Part shown: one piece after another, positions 25,792-33,335 of the stretch | How positions within the stretch are numbered: the first letter of the stretch is position 1 | Layout: every line of letters starts with the position of its first letter | Source of the DNA: Roseococcus sp. SDR | Lineage (GTDB): Bacteria > Pseudomonadota > Alphaproteobacteria > Acetobacterales > Acetobacteraceae | DNA: 64,000 nt | Direction: 5' to 3' | NCBI RefSeq assembly: GCF_019083995.1 | Contig: NZ_JAHRCU010000019.1 | Coordinates: forward strand, 1-64,000 | Program-made: the position numbers and the translations under genes | The notes under the pieces: generated by a model | Database searches by the model: none | What the model saw: only the letters and a program-made list of their open reading frames with translations | Told to the model about the DNA's origin: nothing

Positions 25792-26019
25792 ATGATGCTC
25801 AGCACTTTCACGCATATCTCGCCGCACCTCCTCGGTCTCTTCATGCTGGCCCTGGCCTGCGTGCCTCTGGTCTTCGTCCTGCAGGACCGCAAGCGCCGCG
25901 CCGTCGAGCAGAAGCGCATGGCGCTGCTCCGGCGTGAGGCGCGGCTCGCTGCTGAACTGCATGGCCGCGGGCCGAAGAAGCCGCTGGTCGAGGGCTGGGT
26001 GAGCCAGGCGCCGCGCTGA
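25792..26019 (+). CDS. Small single-pass membrane protein
   Basis: A 75-residue protein of unknown function. One membrane helix (about 9-30, LLGLFMLALACVPLVFVLQ) is followed by a strongly basic cytoplasmic tail (DRKRRAVEQKRMALLRREARL). ATG 25792 is preceded by GGAG at 25782-25785 at ideal spacing, which supports translation; ATG 25795 is an alternative. It is divergent from the PepSY operon, with 187 bases between start codons, and stands alone. No family recognised. Confidence 0.65.
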   Translation: MMLSTFTHISPHLLGLFMLALACVPLVFVLQDRKRRAVEQKRMALLRREARLAAELHGRGPKKPLVEGWVSQAPR

Positions 26020-26097
26020 GGAGCGCGGCGGCAGAGGGCGCATCGGGCCAGTCCAGACCGGCACATCTCCCCGGCGGGCGCCGCGCGGGGCGCCGGC

Positions 26098-26688
26098 TCA
26101 GAGAAGCCGGCAGGCCTCTTCGAACTCCAGCCGCGGGCCGCGCTCGAAGACCCCGGCCGGGTCGCCATGGCCGAGGTTCACCAGGAAGTTGGACTTCCAC
26201 CCCGTATCGGCGAAGAACAGGTCATCCACCTTCATGTTGTCGAAACCGCTCATCGGCCCGACATCGAGGCCCAGCGACCGCGCCGCCAGCATCAGATAGG
26301 CGCCCTGCAGCGTGCCGTTGCGCATCGCCGTCGTGTCCGCGAGCGACCAGTTGCCGGCGAACCAGCTCCGCGCATCGGCATGCGGGAAGAGCTTGGGGAG
26401 CTGATCGTAGAATTTCGGGTCATGCGCCACGATGACCGTCACCGGCGCCGTCATCGTCTTCTCGACATTGCCGGGCGAGAGCGCCTCCTTCAGCTTCGCC
26501 TTGGCGGCGTCGGACGTCAGGAAGGCGAAGCGCGCGGGCGAGGAATTGGCACTCGTCGGGCCCCATTTCAGCAGGTCATACAGGGCGCGCAGAGTCTCCT
26601 CTGCCACCGGCCTGTCCTGCCACTTGTTCTGCGTGCGCGCGTTGCGGAACAGCTGGTCCAGCGCGGCGGCATCAAGGGATGCGGTCAT
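26098..26688 (-). CDS. Nitroreductase family protein (RutE/malonic semialdehyde reductase-like)
   Basis: The 196-residue FMN-dependent nitroreductase-fold protein resembles RutE/HadB-type malonic semialdehyde reductases. Seen are [10 protein letters not shown] near 19 (phosphate-binding start), [13 protein letters not shown] at 42-54, and a C-terminal GHGDP. No other rut pyrimidine-degradation genes are nearby, so the substrate may differ. The ATG at 26688 directly abuts the TAA of the upstream nfu gene (TAAATG), indicating co-expression with an Fe-S carrier. Confidence 0.87.
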   Translation of the reverse strand: MTASLDAAALDQLFRNARTQNKWQDRPVAEETLRALYDLLKWGPTSANSSPARFAFLTSDAAKAKLKEALSPGNVEKTMTAPVTVIVAHDPKFYDQLPKLFPHADARSWFAGNWSLADTTAMRNGTLQGAYLMLAARSLGLDVGPMSGFDNMKVDDLFFADTGWKSNFLVNLGHGDPAGVFERGPRLEFEEACRLL

Positions 26689-27249
26689 TTACGCCTCGAC
26701 CTGCTCGACGCCCATCACCTCGGGCACGTAATGGCGCAGCATGTTCTCCACGCCATGCTTCAGCGTGGCGCGGGAGGAAGGGCAGCCGGAGCAGGCGCCC
26801 TGCATCTTCAGCTTCACGATGCCGTCGCGGAAGCCGCGAAAGACGATGTCCCCGCCATCGCCCGCCACCGCCGGGCGCACGCGCTGGTCCAGCAGCTCCT
26901 TGATCTGGGCCACGGCCTCGGCATCGGCCGGGTCGAAATCCTCGGCCGCATCCTCGCCCACGCCCTCGATCACCGGCAGCTCGGCCAGGAAATGCTCCAT
27001 CACCGCGCCCAGCACCTGCGGGCGCAGCGCCTGCCACTCGGTCGTGTCGAACTTCGTGACCGTGATGAAATCGGCGCCGAAGAACACGCGCGCCACACCC
27101 TCGAGCGCCAGCAGGCGCGTGGCCAGCGGCGAGCGCGAGGCATCATCGCCCACCACGAAATCGGCGGTGCCGGCCGTGCCCATCACGTCGCGGCCGGGCA
27201 GGAATTTCAGCGTGGCGGGGTTCGGGGTGCTTTCGGTCTCGATGAACAT
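26689..27249 (-). CDS. NfuA/Nfu-type iron-sulfur carrier protein
   Basis: The 186-residue protein has an N-terminal Nfu_N domain (MFIETESTPNPATLKFLPG start) and a C-terminal NifU-like domain with the cluster-binding Cys153 and Cys156 (GACSGCPSS). It accepts or delivers 4Fe-4S clusters to client proteins. The length and domain order are those of alphaproteobacterial and mitochondrial NFU1. The spacer between domains is acidic. Next downstream, with no gap, is the nitroreductase gene. An inverted repeat with a -35-like box lies just upstream. Confidence 0.92.
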   Translation of the reverse strand: MFIETESTPNPATLKFLPGRDVMGTAGTADFVVGDDASRSPLATRLLALEGVARVFFGADFITVTKFDTTEWQALRPQVLGAVMEHFLAELPVIEGVGEDAAEDFDPADAEAVAQIKELLDQRVRPAVAGDGGDIVFRGFRDGIVKLKMQGACSGCPSSRATLKHGVENMLRHYVPEVMGVEQVEA

Positions 27250-27272
27250 GGCGTGTTCCTGGGCGGAAATTT

Positions 27273-27294
27273 TTGACAGGACCTATGTGGTCCT
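27273..27294 (+). promoter_or_regulatory. -35-like box with overlapping inverted repeat AGGACC-N5-GGTCCT
   Basis: TTGACA (27273-27278) is a perfect -35 sequence on the plus strand. Sharing its last base, AGGACC (27278-27283) and GGTCCT (27289-27294) form a perfect inverted repeat around TATGT. It lies between the divergent nfu gene and the 155-residue unknown gene, where a repressor could block RNA polymerase. No good -10 box is obvious. Confidence 0.5.
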
Positions 27295-27374
27295 GTTTCG
27301 AACCCCATGCAAGCGCGCGCCCTGGCATGAGCCTTGCCTCCTCCGGGTGGCAGACCCGCCCCCCGGAGCCCGCG

Positions 27375-27842
27375 ATGCAAGACCCGATCCGCCTGGCCTT
27401 CCGCCCCACCGGCAGCCTCAGCGTCCCGCCGCCGCCGGACCGCGGGCCCGAACTCGGCCCGGAGGAGGCCATCCCCATCCCGGGCGAGATGACCTTCGAC
27501 GAGTTCCTCGAAGGCCTGAACCCCCTGCACCACCTGCCGGGGGTGGGCATGATCTACCGGGCGGCCACCGGCACCGAGATCCATCCCACCATGCGCGCCC
27601 TGGGCGCCGGCCTCACCGGCGGGGCGCTCGGCATGGCGCTGGCCGGCGTGATGTCCGCCATCGAGATGACGCAACCCCTCGCGCGCATCCGTGCCGCGCT
27701 GAACAACGAGCCCGACCCGCTCACGCTGGCCCGCCAGCCGGTCAATCCCGCGGACGTCGCCCAGGCCTATCAGCGATGGTCCAGCCTTGCGAACCCCACC
27801 CAGCTCGCCGCCGCAACCGCCGCCGCGCGCGCCACGGGGTAG
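27375..27842 (+). CDS. Conserved-looking protein of unknown function with a hydrophobic segment
   Basis: The 155-residue protein starts at ATG 27375, with GGAG (27365-27368) six bases upstream; earlier in-frame ATGs lack a site. The N-terminus is Pro-rich (VPPPPDRGPELGPEE). The central region MTFDEFLEGLNPLHHLPGVGMIYR leads into a Gly/Ala-rich amphipathic or membrane-inserting segment (about 75-97). The C-terminus is polar and helical. I do not recognise the family. It is divergent from nfu and ends at an array of three hairpins. Confidence 0.68.
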   Translation: MQDPIRLAFRPTGSLSVPPPPDRGPELGPEEAIPIPGEMTFDEFLEGLNPLHHLPGVGMIYRAATGTEIHPTMRALGAGLTGGALGMALAGVMSAIEMTQPLARIRAALNNEPDPLTLARQPVNPADVAQAYQRWSSLANPTQLAAATAAARATG

Positions 27843-27852
27843 GGTGGTGCAC

Positions 27853-27989
27853 CCGGGAGAGGCGCTGCCTCTCCCGGACCCTCACCGCCAGGGGCGTGCC
27901 GCCCCCTCCTGCCAAAGGCCCATTCCTGGGTTCCAAGGGCCTCTCGGCCCTTGGCAGGTGGGGTTTGGGGAGGACAGCGTCCTCCCCAA
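27853..27989. terminator. Array of three perfect hairpins between convergent genes
   Basis: CCGGGAGAGGC-GCT-GCCTCTCCCGG (27853-27877), CCAAGGGCC-TCTC-GGCCCTTGG (27933-27954) and TTGGGGAGGAC-AGC-GTCCTCCCCAA (27965-27989) are perfectly paired with 9-11 bp arms. A weaker stem, AGGGGCG/CGCCCCCT, lies between the first two. The array fills the gap between the 155-residue gene and yggS and probably terminates both. Confidence 0.65.
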
Positions 27990-27999
27990 GGCGGCTCCC

Positions 28000-28668
28000 C
28001 TACCCGCGTGCGCCGAAGATGGCGGAGCCGACGCGGACATGGGTGGCACCGTGCCGGATGGCGGTTTCGAAATCACCGCTCATACCCATGGAGAGGGTGG
28101 TGAGGCCGTGGCGGGCGGCGATCCGGGCGAGGAGGTCGAAATGCGGCGCGGGGTCGGCCTCGGCGGGCGGGATGCACATGAGGCCGATGACCGGCAGGCC
28201 GTGGGTGGTGCGGCAGAGGGTGATGAAGGCGTCGGTCTCATCGGGCAGGATGCCGGCCTTCTGCGGTTCGGCCCCGGTGTTCACCTGGATCAGCAGGTCG
28301 GGCCGGCGGCCTTCCTTCTGCATGGCGTCCATGAGGGCGAGGGCGAGCTTCGGCCGGTCCAGGGTCTCGATCACGTCAGCGAGGCGCACGGCGTCGCGCG
28401 CCTTGTTCGTCTGCAGCGGGCCGATGATGTGCAGGCGCAGATCGGGATGGGCGGCGCGGAGCTGCGGGAACTTCGCGGCGGCCTCCTGCACGCGATTCTC
28501 GCCGAAGACGCGCTGCCCGGCGGCGAGGGCGGCCTCGACGGCCTCGACCGGATTGGTCTTGGAGACGGCGACGAGCCGGGCCGCGCCGGGCGGGCGGCCG
28601 GCCGCGGCGGTGGCGGCCTCGATTCGGGCGCGGATTCGGGTCAGGTTGGCGGCGATGTCTTCGAGCAT
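28000..28668 (-). CDS. YggS family pyridoxal-phosphate homeostasis protein
   Basis: The 222-residue protein has the alanine-racemase-like N-terminal barrel with Lys37 (VAVSKTNP), which binds PLP as a Schiff base. Further signatures are FGENRVQEAAAKFP, LHIIGPLQTNK, and the phosphate-binding SMGMSGDFETAI near 185-196. YggS/PLPBP proteins have no known catalytic activity and balance vitamin B6 and amino-acid pools. Its ATG (28668) interlocks with that of the divergent ThiE-like gene in one CATG. The sequence just upstream, TATTCTAT, could be a -10 box of a leaderless transcript. Confidence 0.92.
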   Translation of the reverse strand: MLEDIAANLTRIRARIEAATAAAGRPPGAARLVAVSKTNPVEAVEAALAAGQRVFGENRVQEAAAKFPQLRAAHPDLRLHIIGPLQTNKARDAVRLADVIETLDRPKLALALMDAMQKEGRRPDLLIQVNTGAEPQKAGILPDETDAFITLCRTTHGLPVIGLMCIPPAEADPAPHFDLLARIAARHGLTTLSMGMSGDFETAIRHGATHVRVGSAIFGARG

Positions 28669-29293
28669 GCGCCATAGAATAGGGAGAGGCCGCCGCGGCG
28701 CCATCCTGCCGCGCCGCTGGCTGCTGAGCGACCCGATTCGCCTGCCGGACCCGTCGCCCCTGCTGGGCGGGTTGCCGCGCGGGACTGCGGTGCTGCTGCG
28801 GAGCGCGGCGCCGGAGGTGGCGGTGCGGGTCGCCCGGCTTTGCCGGGAGCGGGGATTTCCGGTCCTGGTTTCCGGCGATGGCCGGCTGGCGTTGCGAATC
28901 GGCGCGGGGCTGCATGTTCCGGACCGCGCGGCGACGCGGGGGCTGCTGCCCTTCCTGCTGAACCGCCGTGGCGCCCTGCTTTCGGCGGCGGTCCATGGGC
29001 GGGCCGGTGTCGCCCGCGCGGGGCGGCTGGACGCCGATGTCGTTCTCGTTTCGCCGGTGTTTCCAACGGCGAGCCACCCGGGCGCGCCGGCACTCGGGCC
29101 TTTGCGCTGGGCGGCGCTGGCGCGCGCGGCCCGGGCAGCGGTCGGGTGCCATGCGGTGGCGCTGGGCGGCATGTCGGCTGGCGCGATGCGGCGGCTGCCA
29201 CGCGGTCTGGCGGCAGGCTGGGCCGGAATCGGGGTGTGGAAGGATTGTGTCCTCCGGGACACAGTGTCTCAGGGAAGTCGCGTTTGGCTGTGA
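28667..29293 (+). CDS. Thiamine phosphate synthase-like protein (ThiE/TenI family)
   Basis: The 208-residue protein has a TIM-barrel pattern of the ThiE/TenI family. Seen are LVSPVFPTASHPGAPALGP near 125-143 and the phosphate-binding VALGGMSAGAMRRLP near 165-179. The usual ThiE D-G-V-H-x-G-Q block is weak (GAGLHVPD), so it could be a TenI-like relative rather than an active synthase. ATG 28667 shares its bases with the yggS start; no other ATG, GTG or TTG fits before the first strand. This start lacks a clear ribosome-binding site and is the least certain part of the call. Confidence 0.75.
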   Translation: MRHRIGRGRRGAILPRRWLLSDPIRLPDPSPLLGGLPRGTAVLLRSAAPEVAVRVARLCRERGFPVLVSGDGRLALRIGAGLHVPDRAATRGLLPFLLNRRGALLSAAVHGRAGVARAGRLDADVVLVSPVFPTASHPGAPALGPLRWAALARAARAAVGCHAVALGGMSAGAMRRLPRGLAAGWAGIGVWKDCVLRDTVSQGSRVWL

Positions 29294-29295
29294 AT

Positions 29296-29357
29296 GGCGG
29301 TTGCCGGGCCGCAATCCGCCAACGCATAGTCCGAGCCGGACCCAGTGATCATTGGGT
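29296..29357 (+). promoter_or_regulatory. Hairpin and 18-bp near-palindrome in the porin upstream region
   Basis: GGCGG-TTGC (29296-29304) pairs with GCAA-T-CCGCC (29311-29320) with one bulge, just after the ThiE-like stop codon, and may be its terminator. ACCCAGTGATCATTGGGT (29340-29357) is palindromic except for one G-T pair and lies 126 bases before the porin start, a good place for an operator or regulator site. The rest of the leader carries two similar short GCCGGC-N4-GCCGG stems. Confidence 0.45.
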
Positions 29358-29482
29358 TGTGAGGGTATCGCCGGCTACGGCCGGTTCCTTTGCAACCCGG
29401 AGGGTTACGGCCTCTTCCAGAGATGGAGGGGGAGGGTCAGGGGAACCAGCCGGCTCCGGCCGGCACGTGAGGAGAGTATAAC

Positions 29483-30931
29483 ATGCGCAAGATTTTGCTG
29501 GGCACGACGGCAGTCGTCTCGGCGGTCGTGGGCGCTGCCGTTATGGCACCCCAGGCCTCCGCTCAGGAAGCGCCGACCGTTCGTCTCGGTGGCTTCTTCC
29601 GGGCCTATTATGGCTATGTGAACCAGACCAGCCAGCAGTCCCAGTCCACCACGGGTCAGCTGAACAACGGCTCGTCCTCGGGCCTGCCGACCAACGTCGG
29701 CTCCGGCACGCAGAACGTTCCGCCCGATGGCGTGAACAACGCCCGCATCGGCAAGAACGACATCTCGACCGACGCCGGCATCGACGTCATCGTGAACGGC
29801 AAGCTGGCCAACGGCCTGACCTACGGCGCGCAGATCTCGCTGAACAGCAGCGGCATCGAGGGTCGTCAGGTGCTCGGTGGCCGTTCGTCCGCCGGCAAGA
29901 CGACCGTCCAGGTCGACGAGATGTACGCCTTCATCGCCCACCCGCGCTTCGGTCAGGTTCGCTTCGGTGACGAAGACGGCGTCATGGGCGGCCTGATGAA
30001 CTCGGGCTGGGTGCAGGGCTTCGGCACGGGTGGCGTGCACGGTTCGTGGGAGTCCTTCGTGACCCGCCAGGCCGGCGGCCGCACGACGACCGCCCCGGGT
30101 GGTCTGGGTGACAACTCCAAGATCATCTACATGACGCCGCAGTGGGCCGGTTTCGACTTCGGTGTGTCCTACGCCCCGAACGCGAACATCGGTGAGGACG
30201 TCGGCTGCCCCAACAACGCCAACTCCGGCTACTGCGACCGCGCCTATGCCTTCACCGGCGCCCGCAACTTCGGCATCTACGCCGCCGGCCCCGAGCAGGC
30301 TGCCCGCCGCAATGAGTGGCAGGTCGCCGCCCGTTGGCGCGGTAACGTGGGTGGCGTCGGCATCGCCGGCACCGTCGGCTACATCGGCGCCGGCGCGGCC
30401 CGTGACATGACCACGATGGGCCAGCAGGCTCGCGTGTTCAACAACATGAACATCTGGCAGGCGGGCGTTCAGGCCAGCTATGCCGGCTTCACGGTGGGTG
30501 CGAACTACACCTACGGCGACTACAACTTCTTCTGGGGCAACACCCTGCGTGGTGACCGTCCTGCGGAGCAGCTGGTCGTCGGTGGCCAGTACGTCGTCGG
30601 CCCCGTCACCGTCGGTGCCAACTTCGTGACCGGCCTCTTCGAGGGTGGCACGCGCGGCACGCTGACCGAGAACTCCACGGGCACGGCCTTCATCCCCGGC
30701 ACCAACGCCTTCCCGGCGAACGTGAACACCAGCACCAACGCCGCGACCATGCGTCGCTGGGGTCTGGGCGCCGGTGCGAACTACCGCCTGGCCCCTGGCA
30801 TGGACCTGATCGCCGAGTACGTCTACTACTCGGTGCGTGAGCAGGGCCGTGACCTGGACCCGAACCGCCAGGGCATCCAGAGCCGCGCGTTCAGCAACGT
30901 CTTCCTGACGGGCGTGCGCCTGGCCTTCTGA
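29483..30931 (+). CDS. Outer-membrane porin
   Basis: The 482-residue protein is a general porin. A signal peptide covers about residues 1-28 (RKILLGTTAVVSAVVGAA, ending ASAQ). The mature chain opens with APTVRLGGFFRAYYGYV, alternates aromatic strands and Gly/Asn loops, and ends in a C-terminal Phe (TGVRLAF) that marks outer-membrane barrels. FGQVRFGDEDGVMGG near 155 resembles the loop-3 constriction region of alphaproteobacterial porins. AGGAG (29470-29474) lies eight bases from the ATG. Codons ending in T (CGT, GGT) are far commoner than in neighbouring genes, the usual mark of very high expression. A strong terminator follows. Confidence 0.92.
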   Translation: MRKILLGTTAVVSAVVGAAVMAPQASAQEAPTVRLGGFFRAYYGYVNQTSQQSQSTTGQLNNGSSSGLPTNVGSGTQNVPPDGVNNARIGKNDISTDAGIDVIVNGKLANGLTYGAQISLNSSGIEGRQVLGGRSSAGKTTVQVDEMYAFIAHPRFGQVRFGDEDGVMGGLMNSGWVQGFGTGGVHGSWESFVTRQAGGRTTTAPGGLGDNSKIIYMTPQWAGFDFGVSYAPNANIGEDVGCPNNANSGYCDRAYAFTGARNFGIYAAGPEQAARRNEWQVAARWRGNVGGVGIAGTVGYIGAGAARDMTTMGQQARVFNNMNIWQAGVQASYAGFTVGANYTYGDYNFFWGNTLRGDRPAEQLVVGGQYVVGPVTVGANFVTGLFEGGTRGTLTENSTGTAFIPGTNAFPANVNTSTNAATMRRWGLGAGANYRLAPGMDLIAEYVYYSVREQGRDLDPNRQGIQSRAFSNVFLTGVRLAF

Positions 30932-30967
30932 GCCAGACTCACCGCGTCACAGAACGTGACCTGGGAG

Positions 30968-31002
30968 GGGGCGACGGGACATCCCGTCGCCCCTTTTCTT
31001 TT
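30968..31002 (+). terminator. Intrinsic terminator of the porin gene
   Basis: GGGGCGACGGGA (30968-30979) pairs perfectly with TCCCGTCGCCCC (30982-30993) around CA, followed by TTTTCTTTT. This is the clearest rho-independent terminator in the window. Confidence 0.92.
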
Positions 31003-31030
31003 GGGCTGCGCTCCAGTAATTGATCCGGCC

Positions 31031-31573
31031 ATGACCCAGATCGCTCGCCCGATTCTCCCGCTCTGCCTCGGCCTCGCGCTACTGGCCGGATGTTCCGGCG
31101 GGCGTCAGGTCGGCAATGAGGAATACGGCACGGATAACCGCCGCGAACTCGCGCTGCGCCAGACCGGCGCGGCGACCGATTCGGGGCTGGTCGTCTTCGG
31201 TGTGGACCGTTCGCGCCAGGCGCGCGAAGCCGCCGCGGGCGCCGGCGCTGGCATGACGGTGAACGCCTTCCTCTGGCGCGCCACGCTCGACACGCTGTCC
31301 TTCATGCCGCTTGCCAGCGCCGATCCCTTCGGCGGCGTGATCATCACCGACTGGTATTCGCCGCCCCAGGCCGAGGGCGAGCGCTTCAAGGCCACCGCCT
31401 ACGTGATCGGCCGCCAGCTCCGCTCCGACGGCGTTCGCGTGCAGGTCTTCCGCCAGGTGCAGCGCGGCAATCAGTGGGTGGATGCCCCGGCCTCCACGGC
31501 CACGAATTCCGAGATGGAAGACCGCGTCCTGGCCCGTGCGCGCGAACTGCGCAGCCAGTCCGCCGGGCGCTGA
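31031..31573 (+). CDS. DUF3576 family lipoprotein
   Basis: The 180-residue protein has a lipoprotein signal peptide with lipobox LLAGC, Cys21 being the lipidated residue. The body matches the DUF3576 family found in alphaproteobacteria: an N-terminal linker with a G-T-D-N-R stretch, then L-W-R-A-T-L-D-T-L-S-F-M-P-L and G-G-V-I-I-T-D-W-Y, and an S-E-M-E-D-R-V-L-A-R-A-R-E-L-R end. DUF3576 proteins are envelope-located with unknown function. ATG 31031 begins the signal peptide correctly; an upstream in-frame ATG lies in the porin terminator. Confidence 0.88.
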   Translation: MTQIARPILPLCLGLALLAGCSGGRQVGNEEYGTDNRRELALRQTGAATDSGLVVFGVDRSRQAREAAAGAGAGMTVNAFLWRATLDTLSFMPLASADPFGGVIITDWYSPPQAEGERFKATAYVIGRQLRSDGVRVQVFRQVQRGNQWVDAPASTATNSEMEDRVLARARELRSQSAGR

Positions 31574-31582
31574 CACCCGTTT

Positions 31583-32053
31583 TCAGCTGGCGCGGTCCGC
31601 CGCCAGCTTCTCGATGATCTGAAGCATCTTCAGGATCTCCTGCTCGCGCAGCGCGTCAATCTTCGCGTGCAGCGCCTCGATCTCCAGCTCCGCCTTCACA
31701 TTGATCCGATAGTCGAATTCCGCGTGCCGCCGGTCGAGCTCGGAGGCGCGGTTCTGGCTCATCATGATGATGGGCGCGGTGTAGGCCGCCTGGAAGGACA
31801 GCACGAGGTTGAGCAGGATGAAGGGGTAGGGGTCCCACCGCTCGATGAAGGCGGTGATGTTGAGTCCGATCCAGACCAGCAGCAGCGCCGACTGGATCAG
31901 GATGAAGCGCCAGGAGCCGACATTGCGCGCCACCCAGTCGGCCACGCGCTGTCCGACGCCCAGCGGCGGCGGAGCAAGGCTGCGCGCCGGGCGCTCGGCC
32001 CGCAATGCGCGCAGCATGGTTTCTTCCTCAGGGGTGATCTCGAAACGGGGCAT
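31583..32053 (-). CDS. DUF1003 family membrane protein
   Basis: The 156-residue protein has two membrane helices (about 49-71 and 81-103) separated by a short loop, then a long charged helix (about 110-150, RASELDRRHAEFDYRINVKAE region) likely to form a coiled coil in the cytoplasm. The W-I-x-L-N and S-x-Q-A-x-x-A-P-I-I-M-M-S-Q-N-R blocks are the DUF1003 signature. Function unknown. ATG 32053 has AGGA eight bases upstream; ATG 32062 has no spacer. It is convergent with the lipoprotein gene. Confidence 0.87.
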   Translation of the reverse strand: MPRFEITPEEETMLRALRAERPARSLAPPPLGVGQRVADWVARNVGSWRFILIQSALLLVWIGLNITAFIERWDPYPFILLNLVLSFQAAYTAPIIMMSQNRASELDRRHAEFDYRINVKAELEIEALHAKIDALREQEILKMLQIIEKLAADRAS

Positions 32054-32133
32054 GGGCGGCATCCTGGAATCTGCGCCAGGATAGCGCCGCCCACCGCCCC
32101 GCGAAGCCAGGCGCATGTCGCCTGGCGGGCGGC

Positions 32134-32616
32134 TCAGAGCGCGGCGAGAACCGTCTCGGCCTTGCTCACCTCGAAGGCGCCGGGCTCTTCGACGCCGACA
32201 TGTGTCACCACGCCGTTCTTCGCGACCAGCACGAAGCGCTGGCAGCGGATGCCGAGGCCGCGGGCGGTCAGGTCGAACTCCAGGCCCAGCGCCTTGGTGA
32301 AGGCGGCGCTGCCATCGGCCAGCATGGCGACGGTGCCGATCGCGTTCTGGTCCTTGCCCCAGGCGCCCATCACGAAGACGTCGTTCACCGACATGCAGGC
32401 GATGGCGTCCACGCCCTTCGCCTTGAACTCGGCGGCGTGGTTCACGAAGCCCGGCAGATGCTTGGCCGAGCAGGTCGGCGTGAAGGCGCCGGGCACGCCG
32501 AAGAGGACCACGGTCTTGCCGCCGAAGAACTCCTCCGTGGTGACCTCCTGCGGGCCATCGGCCGTGGCCTGCATCAGCTTGGCCGAGGGAATCTTGTCAC
32601 CAACCTTGATCGTCAT
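32134..32616 (-). CDS. Peroxiredoxin (Prx5/AhpE-like, hybrid-type)
   Basis: The 160-residue thiol peroxidase is of the Prx5 family. The peroxidatic Cys49 lies in GVPGAFTPTCSAKHLPGF, the exact family motif. Further Cys residues occur in IACMSVND (near 75) and GIRCQRF (near 127); one may act as resolving Cys or be glutathionylated. It reduces H2O2 and organic hydroperoxides. No reductase gene is adjacent. The start ATG 32616 and the length match the family. Confidence 0.93.
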   Translation of the reverse strand: MTIKVGDKIPSAKLMQATADGPQEVTTEEFFGGKTVVLFGVPGAFTPTCSAKHLPGFVNHAAEFKAKGVDAIACMSVNDVFVMGAWGKDQNAIGTVAMLADGSAAFTKALGLEFDLTARGLGIRCQRFVLVAKNGVVTHVGVEEPGAFEVSKAETVLAAL

Positions 32617-32716
32617 GAGGGTTGCCTCCGAAGGGGTTTTGCGGAGGGAAGGTTTAGGCGGTTCCGTCGGGGGTGTCACGCTTGCCATGGCCGGGGCATC
32701 GCCCCACATCCTGGGC

Positions 32717-33331
32717 ATGTCCCCACGTGAAACCACATCGGGGCGGCCGGATCGCCCGCCAGCTGGCGCGCCCAAGGCCAGCCCCCTCGCCGGGCAGCTG
32801 CTGATCGCCATGCCCCACATGCAGGATCCGAACTTCGCCGGGAGCCTGGTCCTGCTCTGCGCCCATTCGCCGGATGGCGCGATGGGCCTCATCCTCAACC
32901 AGCCCATCCCGAAGCTCAGCTTCGAGGGGCTGCTCCGCCAGATCGGCGTGGAGCCGCTGCCCCCCGCGCGCAGCATCCGCCTGGTCAATGGCGGCCCGGT
33001 CGAGGAGGGGCGCGGCTTCGTGCTGCACAGCGCCGACTGGCGTGCCCAGGGTTCGATGGACGTGACGGGCGAGGTGTCGCTGACCGCAAGCCTGGACGTG
33101 CTGCAGGCCATCGCCAGCGGCGGCGGGCCGCGCCAGGGTCTGCTGGCGCTGGGCTATGCCGGCTGGGGCGCCGGGCAGCTCGAGCAGGAGATCGCCCGCA
33201 ATGACTGGCTGCATGTGGACCCGGACGAAGACCTGATCTTCGGCGGCCCGGATGAGACGCGCTGGCGCCGGGCGCTCGCCAAGCTGAAGGTGGATCCGCT
33301 GCTGCTCTCGGGTGTCGCCGGGCACGGCTGA
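32717..33331 (+). CDS. YqgE/AlgH family protein (UPF0301)
   Basis: The 204-residue protein matches the YqgE/AlgH family: PLAGQLLIAMPHMQDPNF near the start, S-V-x-L-L-C-A-H-x-x-x-G-A-M-G-L-I-L-N-Q-P around 45-65, and a GYAGWGAGQLEQE block near 150. The family is widespread, often near ruvX; function is uncertain. ATG 32717 gives the usual N-terminus; ATG 32687 would add ten residues, and neither has a clear ribosome-binding site. Confidence 0.88.
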   Translation: MSPRETTSGRPDRPPAGAPKASPLAGQLLIAMPHMQDPNFAGSLVLLCAHSPDGAMGLILNQPIPKLSFEGLLRQIGVEPLPPARSIRLVNGGPVEEGRGFVLHSADWRAQGSMDVTGEVSLTASLDVLQAIASGGGPRQGLLALGYAGWGAGQLEQEIARNDWLHVDPDEDLIFGGPDETRWRRALAKLKVDPLLLSGVAGHG

Positions 33332-33335
33332 CGGC

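Noticed and set aside
29483-30931. Porin codon usage as evidence of horizontal transfer
   Set aside because: The shift is towards codons preferred in highly expressed genes, the flanks are ordinary, and the gene has a normal terminator. Expression explains it better.
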